Assembly: GCF_018449545.1 (NCBI RefSeq)
Contig: NZ_JAAVUR010000018.1
Location: forward strand, 38,344-102,343
Origin: Granulicella sp. dw_53
GTDB taxonomy: Bacteria; Acidobacteriota; Terriglobia; Terriglobales; Acidobacteriaceae
DNA: 64,000 nucleotides
Reading direction: 5' to 3'
In this document: in pieces, positions 25,685-33,316 of the stretch
How the letters are laid out: each line of letters opens with the position of its first letter
Position numbering within the stretch: the first letter of the stretch is position 1
The notes under the pieces: model-generated
Seen by the model: only the letters and a program-made list of their open reading frames with translations
The model's database searches: none
What the model was told of the DNA's origin: nothing
Translations under genes and position numbers: made by a program

Positions 25685-25703
25685 GCAGTCTTGCTGGGAC
25701 TGC
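25685..25703 (-). terminator. Weak hairpin in the expression platform of the SAM riboswitch
   Basis: On the minus strand GCAGTC and GACTGC form a 6-bp stem with a 7-base loop, followed seven bases later by TTTTT (25677-25673). It lies just downstream of the riboswitch aptamer and upstream of thrC. It may act as the SAM-dependent terminator, though the gap before the T-run is longer than normal. Confidence 0.35.
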
Positions 25704-25710
25704 GTGCTCC

Positions 25711-25820
25711 GAATCTCATGTTCCCTGTCTCCAGGAGAGAGTTGACACCGGTACGTCTTTGTTCTGTCCGGTTGTCGTGGCGTCAAAGGGCTCGTCCCTC
25801 AACCACTCTGCATGAAATTC
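25711..25820 (-). promoter_or_regulatory. SAM riboswitch (SAM-I clan) upstream of thrC
   Basis: Read on the minus strand, the 110-nt element starts GAATTTCATG and ends CATGAGATTC, which pair as helix P1. Next to P1 are GCAGAGTGGTTGAGGGACGA and GCCCTTTGACGCCACGACAACC. These match the conserved SAM-I core (GAGGGAC, GCCC..UGA, GGCAACC-like). Later comes CCGGTGTCAACTC, matching the GGUGCUAAUUCC block. Binding of S-adenosylmethionine in such RNAs shuts down downstream genes. Here the genes are thrC and a sulfur-carrier-like gene. The assignment is from motif order and pairing by eye. Confidence 0.85.
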
Positions 25821-26064
25821 AAATTTGCCCGAAGGCAAACTGGAATAACTAATTAGTAACACAGAGCATGCCCGGTCGCAAGTTCCTGGAGAGGTCTGCG
25901 GGATGAAGGCTGAAAGCGGATCACCCCTGGTGATTAGAGGCTCCTTCTCCGCTCCATATCTGCATTCTTCCCGGATTTTGACCGTATCGATACGAGGTTC
26001 ATGAGAGCGTTTCGTAGCATTGCCACCAGCATACTGGGATGATCGCTCCGGTCCATCGGCCTCC

Positions 26065-27291
26065 CTAATGCAGCCAGGAAGCCTCTACCCTATTCACCAC
26101 GGTATCGACGATGTACTTGCCGATGGCGAGCGATGCCGTGGCAGCGGGAGACGGCACGTTACACACATGAACCATGCCCGGCGTGTAGGCGAAGTGGAAG
26201 TCGTCGATCAGCCTCCCATCGACGCTCAGGGCCTGGGCGCGAATGCCAGATCCGCCAGGGACTAAGTCATCGGAGGTCAGCTCGGGCATAAGACGTTGCA
26301 GCGCTCTTACAAAGGCGGCCTTACTCCAGGAGCGATGATACTCACCCACTGACATCTGCCAATGCTTCGCGGCCATCTTCCAAAACCCAGGGAAGGTGGC
26401 ATACTCCAACACATCCTTGAGATCGAATGAGCTCTTCGAATAGCCTTCGCGTTTGAAGGCCAGCACCGCATTGGGACCCGCCTCGACTCCGCCTTCTATG
26501 CGTCTGGTGAAGTGCACCCCAAGGAACGGGAACTGCGGATCGGGAACCGGATAGAGCAGCCCTCTTACAAAGTGACTCTTATCCGGAGTAAGTTCGTAGT
26601 ATTCGCCGCGAAAAGGAACGATCATCAGATCGAGATCTACCTTCGCCATGCGGCTGACATGATCGCTTTGTAAGCCTGCACAGTTGATCACCAGGCTTGC
26701 CTCGATGGCACCCTGCGTCGTCTCAACGATCGTGTTCCCGCCCGAACGTTTCAATCCTGTCACCGCATGGGACAGACAGAGAGCTCCGCCACGAGCGACA
26801 ATCAACTCCGCATATTTTTCCGCGACCTTGCCGTAGTTGACGATGCCGGTACTCGGCACACGAATGCCGCGAATACCGCTCGCGTGTGGCTCCAACTCTC
26901 GAATTCCCTCGGCGGTAAGCATCTGCAGCCCAGTTAGTCCATTTCCCTTGCCGCGCCGGAAGAGCTCGTCAAGTTGCGGAAGCTCGCTCTCGTCTGTAGC
27001 AACGATTACCTTCCCGCATAGGTCATAAGGAATTGCATACTCCTCGCAAAAACGTAACAGCGCATCCGCGCCCTCAACGCAAAGCTTCGCCTTCAGGCTT
27101 CCCGGCTTGTAGTAAATCCCGGAGTGAATGACTCCGCTATTGTGATTTGTCTGATGGCTCCCAACTACAGATTCTTTCTCGACGACAGCCACAGACGCGC
27201 CTGGAAAGCGACTGGTAAGCTCAAGGCCAGTTGCCAGACCGACGATACCGGCGCCAATTACAACGACCTCGACTTGGGAAGAGGTGGCGAT
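26065..27291 (-). CDS. lhgO: L-2-hydroxyglutarate oxidase (FAD), apparent ATC start
   Basis: A 408-aa FAD oxidoreductase. The FAD-binding motif 'VVVIGAGIVGLATGLEL' is encoded upstream of the first ATG/GTG/TTG-type codon (GTG at 27192). The only start that keeps this motif is ATC at 27291, five bases after GAGGAG; an in-frame stop lies nine codons further up. 'HNSGVIHSGIYY' and 'GSGIRAQ' are typical of LhgO/L2HGDH, which oxidises L-2-hydroxyglutarate to 2-oxoglutarate and feeds electrons to the membrane. Either the ATC is used, or one base has mutated from ATG. Confidence 0.88.
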   Translation of the reverse strand: MATSSQVEVVVIGAGIVGLATGLELTSRFPGASVAVVEKESVVGSHQTNHNSGVIHSGIYYKPGSLKAKLCVEGADALLRFCEEYAIPYDLCGKVIVATDESELPQLDELFRRGKGNGLTGLQMLTAEGIRELEPHASGIRGIRVPSTGIVNYGKVAEKYAELIVARGGALCLSHAVTGLKRSGGNTIVETTQGAIEASLVINCAGLQSDHVSRMAKVDLDLMIVPFRGEYYELTPDKSHFVRGLLYPVPDPQFPFLGVHFTRRIEGGVEAGPNAVLAFKREGYSKSSFDLKDVLEYATFPGFWKMAAKHWQMSVGEYHRSWSKAAFVRALQRLMPELTSDDLVPGGSGIRAQALSVDGRLIDDFHFAYTPGMVHVCNVPSPAATASLAIGKYIVDTVVNRVEASWLH

Positions 27292-27955
27292 CTTATCTCC
27301 TCGCTCGAATTACTTGCATGTTGCCTGTAGTCAACGAAATTCACCTCGAATATACGCTGACAAGTGAACATCTTATGTAACGAAACTAATAGTGAAGGAA
27401 GTTGCGATCTCGCAATGTGTATGTCTATCTCATTAAAACCTATCTCTTTAAATTCAGTCGACAACTATAGTTGAGTACTTAAAGGTTACCGAAAGGCAGA
27501 ACGTAACTGCCACTAACTAGGTACTGTTCCATACATTGCTGAAACCAGCATGAATCCACCACTTCGATACATCTTGTTGATATGTGACTAGTTTGACGAC
27601 AATATGCTTCCATATAAAACTATGCCCTTATCCAGTTGCATTTTTTTATTTGACTCTTTTTGCACATAGCGTTAGATTCGCTGCACTCCATGACCTAGAT
27701 GCGGTTCGAAGATACCATCAGGTCAATGCAAGTGGATGAAATCGGCCATTACGATTAGTAACTAGTATGCAGTTGCTTTCTTAGTTGTTTCTATAACTCG
27801 TTTGTCGTCTCAGGACGATGATGGGTTAATCTCTGCGGCTCTCTGGGCTCCCTTTATATGGGCGACGATGCTTCGGCAATGTAGGTCAACGACGACCTTG
27901 CGTTTCCTCTTGTCTTTGCACCACCCGCCCATCTATCTCTCTTTGAGGTATATCG
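27292..27955. other. AT-rich intergenic region upstream of the sigma-54 activator
   Basis: These 664 bases are clearly more AT-rich than the surroundings and hold no convincing gene. A perfect 12-bp palindrome CAACTATAGTTG lies at 27462-27473. A promoter-like pair lies at 27650-27678 (listed separately). The + strand GC bias has already changed sign by here. Confidence 0.5.
27650..27678 (+). promoter_or_regulatory. Sigma-70-type promoter
   Basis: TTGACT (27650-27655) and TAGATT (27673-27678) are separated by exactly 17 bases in AT-rich DNA, upstream of the activator gene at 27956. This leaves a leader of roughly 270 bases. Confidence 0.45.
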
Positions 27956-29380
27956 ATGATTCATGCGGTGCAAATCCTGGCAATCAGCGGCGATACAAAT
28001 GTCTGCAATACAATTCACACCTCTCTCGAATCCCATGGCCATAGGGCGATATGTGTCCCCTCCCCGCAAGAAGCACTCCAACACCTATACCGCGGAGTAA
28101 TTGCAGATGTTCTTTTATTCGATGTAGCAAAGGACAAGCCAAAGACTGACCTCTTCGCTCCAACTCTTCTACAAAAAATTAATAAAGAAAGACTATGCGT
28201 TCTTTCAGAGATGGGAGACACATCATGGAAAAACGACGCCGCGATGTGGAACATAGAGATGGTGCTAAATAAGCCACTTCTAAGTGGAGATCTAGAGAAA
28301 TTGAACTTCTTTCCTCAAATAGAACAAGTCCCACAAGTAAATCGCTTTGACAATACCCCTGTTGGAAATCCCAACTACCATTTGGAGGAGTTAGACCATA
28401 ATCGTTTCTTCCTGGCGGCATCGCCGACGATGATGCAGCTCTACAGAGACATCCGCACCCTCGCCCCTGTCGACATTCCCGTGCTCATCCTGGGAGAGAG
28501 CGGCGTCGGGAAGGAAATTGTAGCCAGACTCCTCCATAAGTATCACTCCCGCTCAGAGAAGACGTTCCTCAACGTAAACTGTGCTGCACTGCCGACCGAC
28601 CTTTTGGAGAGCGAGTTATTCGGCTACGAGGCTGGGGCTTTCACCGGCGCGATGAAGTCCAAACCTGGCAAGTTCGAGCTCGCCAACAAAGGGACGATCT
28701 TACTGGACGAAATCGGTGAGATGAGTCCGCAGATGCAGGCTAAGCTGCTTCATGTCTTGCAGGACGGTTCGTTCAGCCGCCTGGGAGCGCGCGTCTCAAC
28801 TCAAGTCGATGTTCGCGTCCTCGCAGCCACTAACATCAACATGCAAGAGGCAATTACAGAGAAGCGTTTCCGTGAAGATCTCTACTACCGCCTGAACACC
28901 TTAACCCTCACCGTCCCTCCGCTTCGGGAACGCCGCGAAGAGATACCTCTGCTGATGGAGCAGATGATTCAGAGGGGCTCGCTAGAGCTTCACCAACCGA
29001 CTACTTTTTCCAGTCAACTCATTGAAGCCGCACAGGAGTATCACTGGCCTGGAAACATTCGTGAGTTACGGAGCTTCGTAACTCGCACAATCATCCTACG
29101 GGATCAGGAATCGGCTTATAACGATCTTCGAGCCAGGACGAAAGCTCGTCCCACCGCTTCGATGGAAAGCGTCCCGGCGGATAATCCCACCAATATAAAG
29201 CCACCGACGATTACAGGCATGAAGGACGTGATCAATGATATCAAGAACCAAACCGAGATCCGTATGCTTCAAAATGCGCTGTTGGCCTCAGGCTGGAATA
29301 GAAGAAGAGCCGCAACGAATTTGAACATCAGTTACCGCAGCTTGTTATACAAAATTCAGCAGTACAGACTAAGTGCATAG
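27956..29380 (+). CDS. Sigma-54-dependent response regulator, NtrC family
   Basis: A 474-aa protein. Residues 1-120 are a receiver-like domain: the phospho-acceptor Asp in 'DVLLFDVAKDK' and Lys in 'VLNKPL' are kept, but the first acidic pair is weakened ('ILAISGDTN'). The AAA+ domain at about 150-380 has Walker A 'GESGVGKEIVARLLH', the sigma-54 contact loop 'GAFTGAMKSKPGKFE' and Walker B 'TILLDEIGEMS'. A Fis-type helix-turn-helix ends the protein ('RRRAATNLNISYRSLLYKI'). It activates sigma-54 promoters; its targets are unknown. It converges on cobF with 9 bases between the genes. GAGG precedes the ATG. Confidence 0.9.
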   Translation: MIHAVQILAISGDTNVCNTIHTSLESHGHRAICVPSPQEALQHLYRGVIADVLLFDVAKDKPKTDLFAPTLLQKINKERLCVLSEMGDTSWKNDAAMWNIEMVLNKPLLSGDLEKLNFFPQIEQVPQVNRFDNTPVGNPNYHLEELDHNRFFLAASPTMMQLYRDIRTLAPVDIPVLILGESGVGKEIVARLLHKYHSRSEKTFLNVNCAALPTDLLESELFGYEAGAFTGAMKSKPGKFELANKGTILLDEIGEMSPQMQAKLLHVLQDGSFSRLGARVSTQVDVRVLAATNINMQEAITEKRFREDLYYRLNTLTLTVPPLRERREEIPLLMEQMIQRGSLELHQPTTFSSQLIEAAQEYHWPGNIRELRSFVTRTIILRDQESAYNDLRARTKARPTASMESVPADNPTNIKPPTITGMKDVINDIKNQTEIRMLQNALLASGWNRRRAATNLNISYRSLLYKIQQYRLSA

Positions 29381-29389
29381 ACAAATTAG

Positions 29390-30145
29390 TTACTGGGATC
29401 GCCTTAGCAGATAGACATCCATGATCCAGCCATTGCGCTCTCTCGCTTCATTGCGGGCGACCTCAATGTGTTCGGCAATCTCACCCAGCTTGCCGGTCAA
29501 TAGGATCTCTTTGTCTGTTCCTACGTAAGCGCCCCAATATATGTCGGATTCGGCATCGGGAAAGTCCTTGAAGGAACAACTCCCATCCAGCATGACCACG
29601 ATGTTCTCCGCGGAATTAAACTGACCATCCGCCAGGCGCCGGCCCGTCGTAACGACTACGGACTCCCCGATCCCGTTCAGCACGATCTTATGAGCCGCCG
29701 CGAGAGCCTGAACGCTGGTGATGCCAGGAATCACCTCGTAATCGAAGCTGATGTTACCCCGAGCAATCATCCGGTCGAAGACCCGAATCGTGCTGTCGTA
29801 CAGCATAGGATCGCCCCAAACGAGAACCGCTCCACACTCTTCTTCTCCTACATTTGCCGCGATAGCTTCTTCATAGAGAACTGCCCGTCTCTCATGCCAC
29901 TCCTCGACGCGGGAGGTATAAGAAGGCGTCGCCGGATCCCGCACTGGGTCCGCGATCTCTACCGTCCTGTAAGAGGGATCGTCGATATATCTCTCGCAGA
30001 TCTCCTTTCGAAGCCGAACCAGATCGTCCTTGCTCTCTCCCTTATTGAGCAGGAAGAATACATCGGCTTTGTTCATTGCCTTGATCGCCTGCACTGTAAC
30101 GTGCTCAGGATTTCCAGCACCTATCCCAATGATGTATAGCTTCCT
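29390..30145 (-). CDS. cobF: Precorrin-6A synthase (deacetylating), CobF
   Basis: A 251-aa SAM-dependent methyltransferase from the ATG at 30145 ('MRKLYIIGIGAGNPEHVT'). The tetrapyrrole methyltransferase signature GxGxGxxxxxT opens it, and 'VLVWGDPMLYDST' and 'YEVIPGITSVQAL' form the SAM pocket. CobF methylates C1 of precorrin-5 with loss of acetate, a step found only in the aerobic B12 route. The longer frame would overlap cobK; the chosen start leaves a 13-base gap. It is the last gene of the cob operon. Confidence 0.9.
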   Translation of the reverse strand, partial: RKLYIIGIGAGNPEHVTVQAIKAMNKADVFFLLNKGESKDDLVRLRKEICERYIDDPSYRTVEIADPVRDPATPSYTSRVEEWHERRAVLYEEAIAANVGEEECGAVLVWGDPMLYDSTIRVFDRMIARGNISFDYEVIPGITSVQALAAAHKIVLNGIGESVVVTTGRRLADGQFNSAENIVVMLDGSCSFKDFPDAESDIYWGAYVGTDKEILLTGKLGEIAEHIEVARNEARERNGWIMDVYLLRRSQ

Positions 30146-30158
30146 CATCTCGATATCC

Positions 30159-30950
30159 TTAGTCTCTCCAATGTAGTCGAAGTACATCATCCAGTGCAGT
30201 TATAGCCTCTTCTACTGACGCGACACTCGACAAAGTGTGCTTCGCTGGCCGATTTATCATCACCACCGGAATGCCAAGCAACCGCGCCGCTTCTATCTTG
30301 GTGTAAGTCGCCGCCCCACCGCTATTTTTAGAAACGACAAAGTCGATAGAATGATCCCGAAGCAACTGTAACTCTCTCTCTAGATCGAAGGGCCCACGCT
30401 GCAAGACAATCTTATGATGCAATGGCAATCGTTCCGCCGGAGCGTCGATAGCGCGTATGAGATACCAGGCATCTTTGCAATCAGAGAAGATATGAAGCTC
30501 CTGCCGGCCGATCGAAAGAAACACTCTGGCCTCCGCCTTATCCACGAATTGAGCAGCACTCAAGACATCAGGAACGTCATGCCAGATATCTTTCTCCGAC
30601 TTCGTCCAGGCTGGCCGAAGCAGCCCGACAAACGGCAATCCCAAGCGGCTACAAGCGATCTCTGCGTTCCTGCTGATACGGGCGGCAAACGGGTGAGTCG
30701 CATCGATCACCACCGCGATCTTCTCCTTCTCTAAGTAGGAGAGCAGCCCATCCAGCCCACCGAAGCCACCAATCCTGACAAGTCCGTCAGGCAGCCGAGG
30801 CTGGCCCACGCGCCCGGCGAGCGACGATATTGTAACTAAGTCCGATCGGGCTGCCAGGCGGGCGGCGAGTTCAATTCCCTCCGTGGTCCCGCCCAGAACT
30901 AATACTCGTGGCACTTGAAGTAACACTTCGCAAAGTCCATCCCGATTCAA
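30159..30950 (-). CDS. cobK: Precorrin-6A reductase, CobK
   Basis: A 263-aa NADPH-dependent reductase with 'VLVLGGTTEGIELAARLA' near the N-terminus, 'VVIDATHPFAARISRNAEIA' and 'FVVSKNSGGAATYTKIEAAR', all conserved in CobK/CbiJ. It reduces precorrin-6A to 6B. Its ATG overlaps the stop of cobM by 4 bases, so the two are translationally coupled. Confidence 0.93.
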   Translation of the reverse strand: MNRDGLCEVLLQVPRVLVLGGTTEGIELAARLAARSDLVTISSLAGRVGQPRLPDGLVRIGGFGGLDGLLSYLEKEKIAVVIDATHPFAARISRNAEIACSRLGLPFVGLLRPAWTKSEKDIWHDVPDVLSAAQFVDKAEARVFLSIGRQELHIFSDCKDAWYLIRAIDAPAERLPLHHKIVLQRGPFDLERELQLLRDHSIDFVVSKNSGGAATYTKIEAARLLGIPVVMINRPAKHTLSSVASVEEAITALDDVLRLHWRD

Positions 30951-31708
30951 GATTGCTTACTCTCATCGTCCCGCTCCCTGGACGACGAGTAGAGATAGCT
31001 CTCCCCAAACCCTACCTTACCAAGAGATCTTCCCACCAGAATAAGTGCGTTACGGTCCACGCCCGAAGCTGTGACGATCTCCTGAATGGTCGATAGCGTG
31101 CCTCGCAATATCTGCTCATCCGGCCAGCTCGCTCGAAAGACAACGATCACTGGACAGTCCGCACCGTACAACGGCAGAAGCTGTGAGGTGACCAAATCGA
31201 GGTTCATGATGGAGAGATGAATCGCCATCGTCGCACCCGATTGACCCAGGGTCGCCAGGTCTTCCCCCTTGGGCATCGGAGTCGATCGCGTTGAAGTCCG
31301 CGTCAGGATGATGGTCTGTGCAACCTCGGGAAGTGTAAGCTCCTGGCTCAGAGCCGCCGCTGCCGCAGCAAACGCCGGAACCCCCGGCGTCACGTCATAC
31401 GGAATCCCCAGCACGGAGAGGCGGCGAATCTGCTCCGCCATGGTGCTCCAGATCGAGAGATCCCCGGAGTGAATCCGAGCTACATCCAGTCCCTCCGCGT
31501 GGGCCTTCTCTATCTCTGCGATGATCTGATCCAGATTCATCTCAGCGGAGTCGATCAGACGAGCGCCCTCCGGTGCGTGCGCGATCACTTCCTTCGGCAC
31601 AAGGGATCCCGCATAGAGACAGACTTGCGAACGCTGAATCAGGTCGCGTCCTCGCAGCGTCAGCAAGTCCGCGGCTCCCGGCCCAGCGCCGATGAAGTGA
31701 ACCGTCAT
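30947..31708 (-). CDS. cobM: Precorrin-4 C11-methyltransferase, CobM
   Basis: A 253-aa methyltransferase. 'VHFIGAGPGAADLLTLRG', 'CLYAGSLVP' and 'RIHSGDLSIWSTMAEQ' are hallmarks of the CobM/CbiF group, with 'YDVTPGVPAF' in the SAM-binding site. It methylates C11 of precorrin-4. It overlaps cobE and cobK by 4 bases each. Confidence 0.95.
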   Translation of the reverse strand: MTVHFIGAGPGAADLLTLRGRDLIQRSQVCLYAGSLVPKEVIAHAPEGARLIDSAEMNLDQIIAEIEKAHAEGLDVARIHSGDLSIWSTMAEQIRRLSVLGIPYDVTPGVPAFAAAAAALSQELTLPEVAQTIILTRTSTRSTPMPKGEDLATLGQSGATMAIHLSIMNLDLVTSQLLPLYGADCPVIVVFRASWPDEQILRGTLSTIQEIVTASGVDRNALILVGRSLGKVGFGESYLYSSSRERDDESKQS

Positions 31709-32070
31709 GGAAGCACCGCCACGGCGCAGGTACAGAAAGATCCTATCCGTCGCGGGATCAGAAGACGCGCCTCAGGTCCGAGCGCCGCCAAGGCAGAGGC
31801 CTCCGCAACACTGGAGGTCCCGACTCTCTCAAGGGCTTTCGCGGAAGGATTCTCGACTCCAGAGACCTGCGCAAGCGTGCTCGCCGGAAACAACATCAGC
31901 CTGAGCCCAAGCGCCTTCGCCACCTGCTCCCCGATACCGGCGCAGCGGTCGAGGGTGGCGAGGATGCCGTCAGGAGCTACCTCGGTAACGCAACTCTCAA
32001 CAAGGCGAATGACATCCTCCCCGGTTGCACGGGACGAACAACCGATCCCGATTGAAATCTCCTGAGTCAT
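31705..32070 (-). CDS. cobE: Cobalamin biosynthesis protein CobE (CbiG C-terminal domain type)
   Basis: A 121-aa protein matching the stand-alone CbiG C-terminal domain: 'ISIGIGCSSRATGEDVIRLV' at the start, 'LFPASTLAQVSGVENPSA' in the middle and 'EASALAALG' before the end. CobE is present in aerobic cobalamin operons, where its exact role is not settled. It overlaps cobL and cobM by 4 bases. Confidence 0.9.
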   Translation of the reverse strand: MTQEISIGIGCSSRATGEDVIRLVESCVTEVAPDGILATLDRCAGIGEQVAKALGLRLMLFPASTLAQVSGVENPSAKALERVGTSSVAEASALAALGPEARLLIPRRIGSFCTCAVAVLP

Positions 32071-33296
32071 GGCTTACGCACCGTCCACTGTGTGATTGGC
32101 ATCAGATGCCGCCAGCCGAAAGAGTCGCCGATCGAATCGGCTCGAGCCACAAGAATTCTCACTAGCTCTCCTCCATAGATCTTATGCAGCGATGCCAACG
32201 TTGCTTCGCTCTCCACGGTGACCGCATTCGCGACGAGTCGCCCGCCCCCGCAAAGCCTATCCCAACAAGCTTGAAACATGCCGTCGTTCCCGAGTCCACC
32301 ACCGATGAAGATTGCATTCGGACGATCCAGGCCTTCAAAGGTAGAAGGTGCCGAACCTAGTCTTACCTGCAACGACGCCACGCCCAGACGCTTGGCGTTC
32401 CTAAGGATTCTATCTGCCCGCTCGGCCCGTTCTTCAAAAGCAACGCAGGAGCAGGAAGGATGAACCCGCATCCATTCGATACCGATCGTTCCCGTCCCGG
32501 CTCCGACATCCCAAAGTCTCTCCCCCGGCAAAGGGGCGAGCCGAGCCAGCGTGGCAGCACGAACCTCACGTTTCGTCAGCTGCCCATCGGTCTCGAAGGC
32601 ATCATCCGGCAATCCGGGCACAAGGGACAGCGTCTCAGCACCAGCATCTGCAAGGCAGGTCACGGCAACCAGATTGAGGTTGCTGCACCTTGGATTCGAC
32701 CACGACGCGGCGAATCCATCGCTACGACGCTCGGATGCACCGCCAAGATCTTCGAGGACACTCATGGAGCTGGAGCTGTATCCGCATTGCGTCAGAGCCT
32801 GAGCGATCGCCGCCGGCGTACTCCCATCTTCGGAGTAGAGAATGAGCCTTTGCCCAGGAGAGACGAACCGGTACAACTGCTCTATCGGACGATTGACCAG
32901 TGAGATAAGGCACACCTCGGCCACCGGCCAACCCAGCCGAGCACAAGCAAGCGAGAGAGCCGAGACCTGCGGAATAACATGGAACTCTTTCGAATCCAGA
33001 TGTCGCGTGAGAGTGACACCCACTCCATAGAGCATCGGATCTCCACTCGCCAGCACCGCAACGCTTCTCTGCCCTCGATGCTGGGTAAGAATCTCCTGGA
33101 TCGCTGGCGCCATGGGAGACGGCCATGGAATCTTCGTGCCCCGGCACGCCGGTACATAAGCGAGATGGCGCGTACCGCCAAAGAGCAACTCCGCGGACTC
33201 CACTGCAAGTCTCGCGTCCGCGCTAAGCCCCTCCCAGCCGTCTTCGCCAATCCCAACAACGGACAGCCACCGACCGCCGCGGGCTCCTTGCGCCAC
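32067..33296 (-). CDS. cobL: Precorrin-6Y C5,15-methyltransferase (decarboxylating), CobL
   Basis: A 409-aa two-domain enzyme. The N-terminal CbiE-like domain (about 1-215) has 'LSVVGIGEDGWEGLSADA' and 'VLASGDPMLYGVG'. The C-terminal CbiT-like domain (about 225-409) has 'RLWDVGAGTGTIGIEWMR' and 'AIFIGGGLGNDGM'. The fused form is the aerobic-type CobL, which methylates C5 and C15 and removes the acetate side chain. The start is GTG. It follows cobIJ after 20 bases. Confidence 0.95.
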   Translation of the reverse strand: MAQGARGGRWLSVVGIGEDGWEGLSADARLAVESAELLFGGTRHLAYVPACRGTKIPWPSPMAPAIQEILTQHRGQRSVAVLASGDPMLYGVGVTLTRHLDSKEFHVIPQVSALSLACARLGWPVAEVCLISLVNRPIEQLYRFVSPGQRLILYSEDGSTPAAIAQALTQCGYSSSSMSVLEDLGGASERRSDGFAASWSNPRCSNLNLVAVTCLADAGAETLSLVPGLPDDAFETDGQLTKREVRAATLARLAPLPGERLWDVGAGTGTIGIEWMRVHPSCSCVAFEERAERADRILRNAKRLGVASLQVRLGSAPSTFEGLDRPNAIFIGGGLGNDGMFQACWDRLCGGGRLVANAVTVESEATLASLHKIYGGELVRILVARADSIGDSFGWRHLMPITQWTVRKP

Positions 33297-33316
33297 TTCC
33301 AGATCGTGTGAGGTAT

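Noticed and set aside
27340..27600. Possible dif sites (TTATGTAACGA near 27374; TGATATGTGAC near 27580) in the AT-rich gap
   Set aside because: The opposite arms do not mirror them and the matches to XerC/XerD half-sites are weak.
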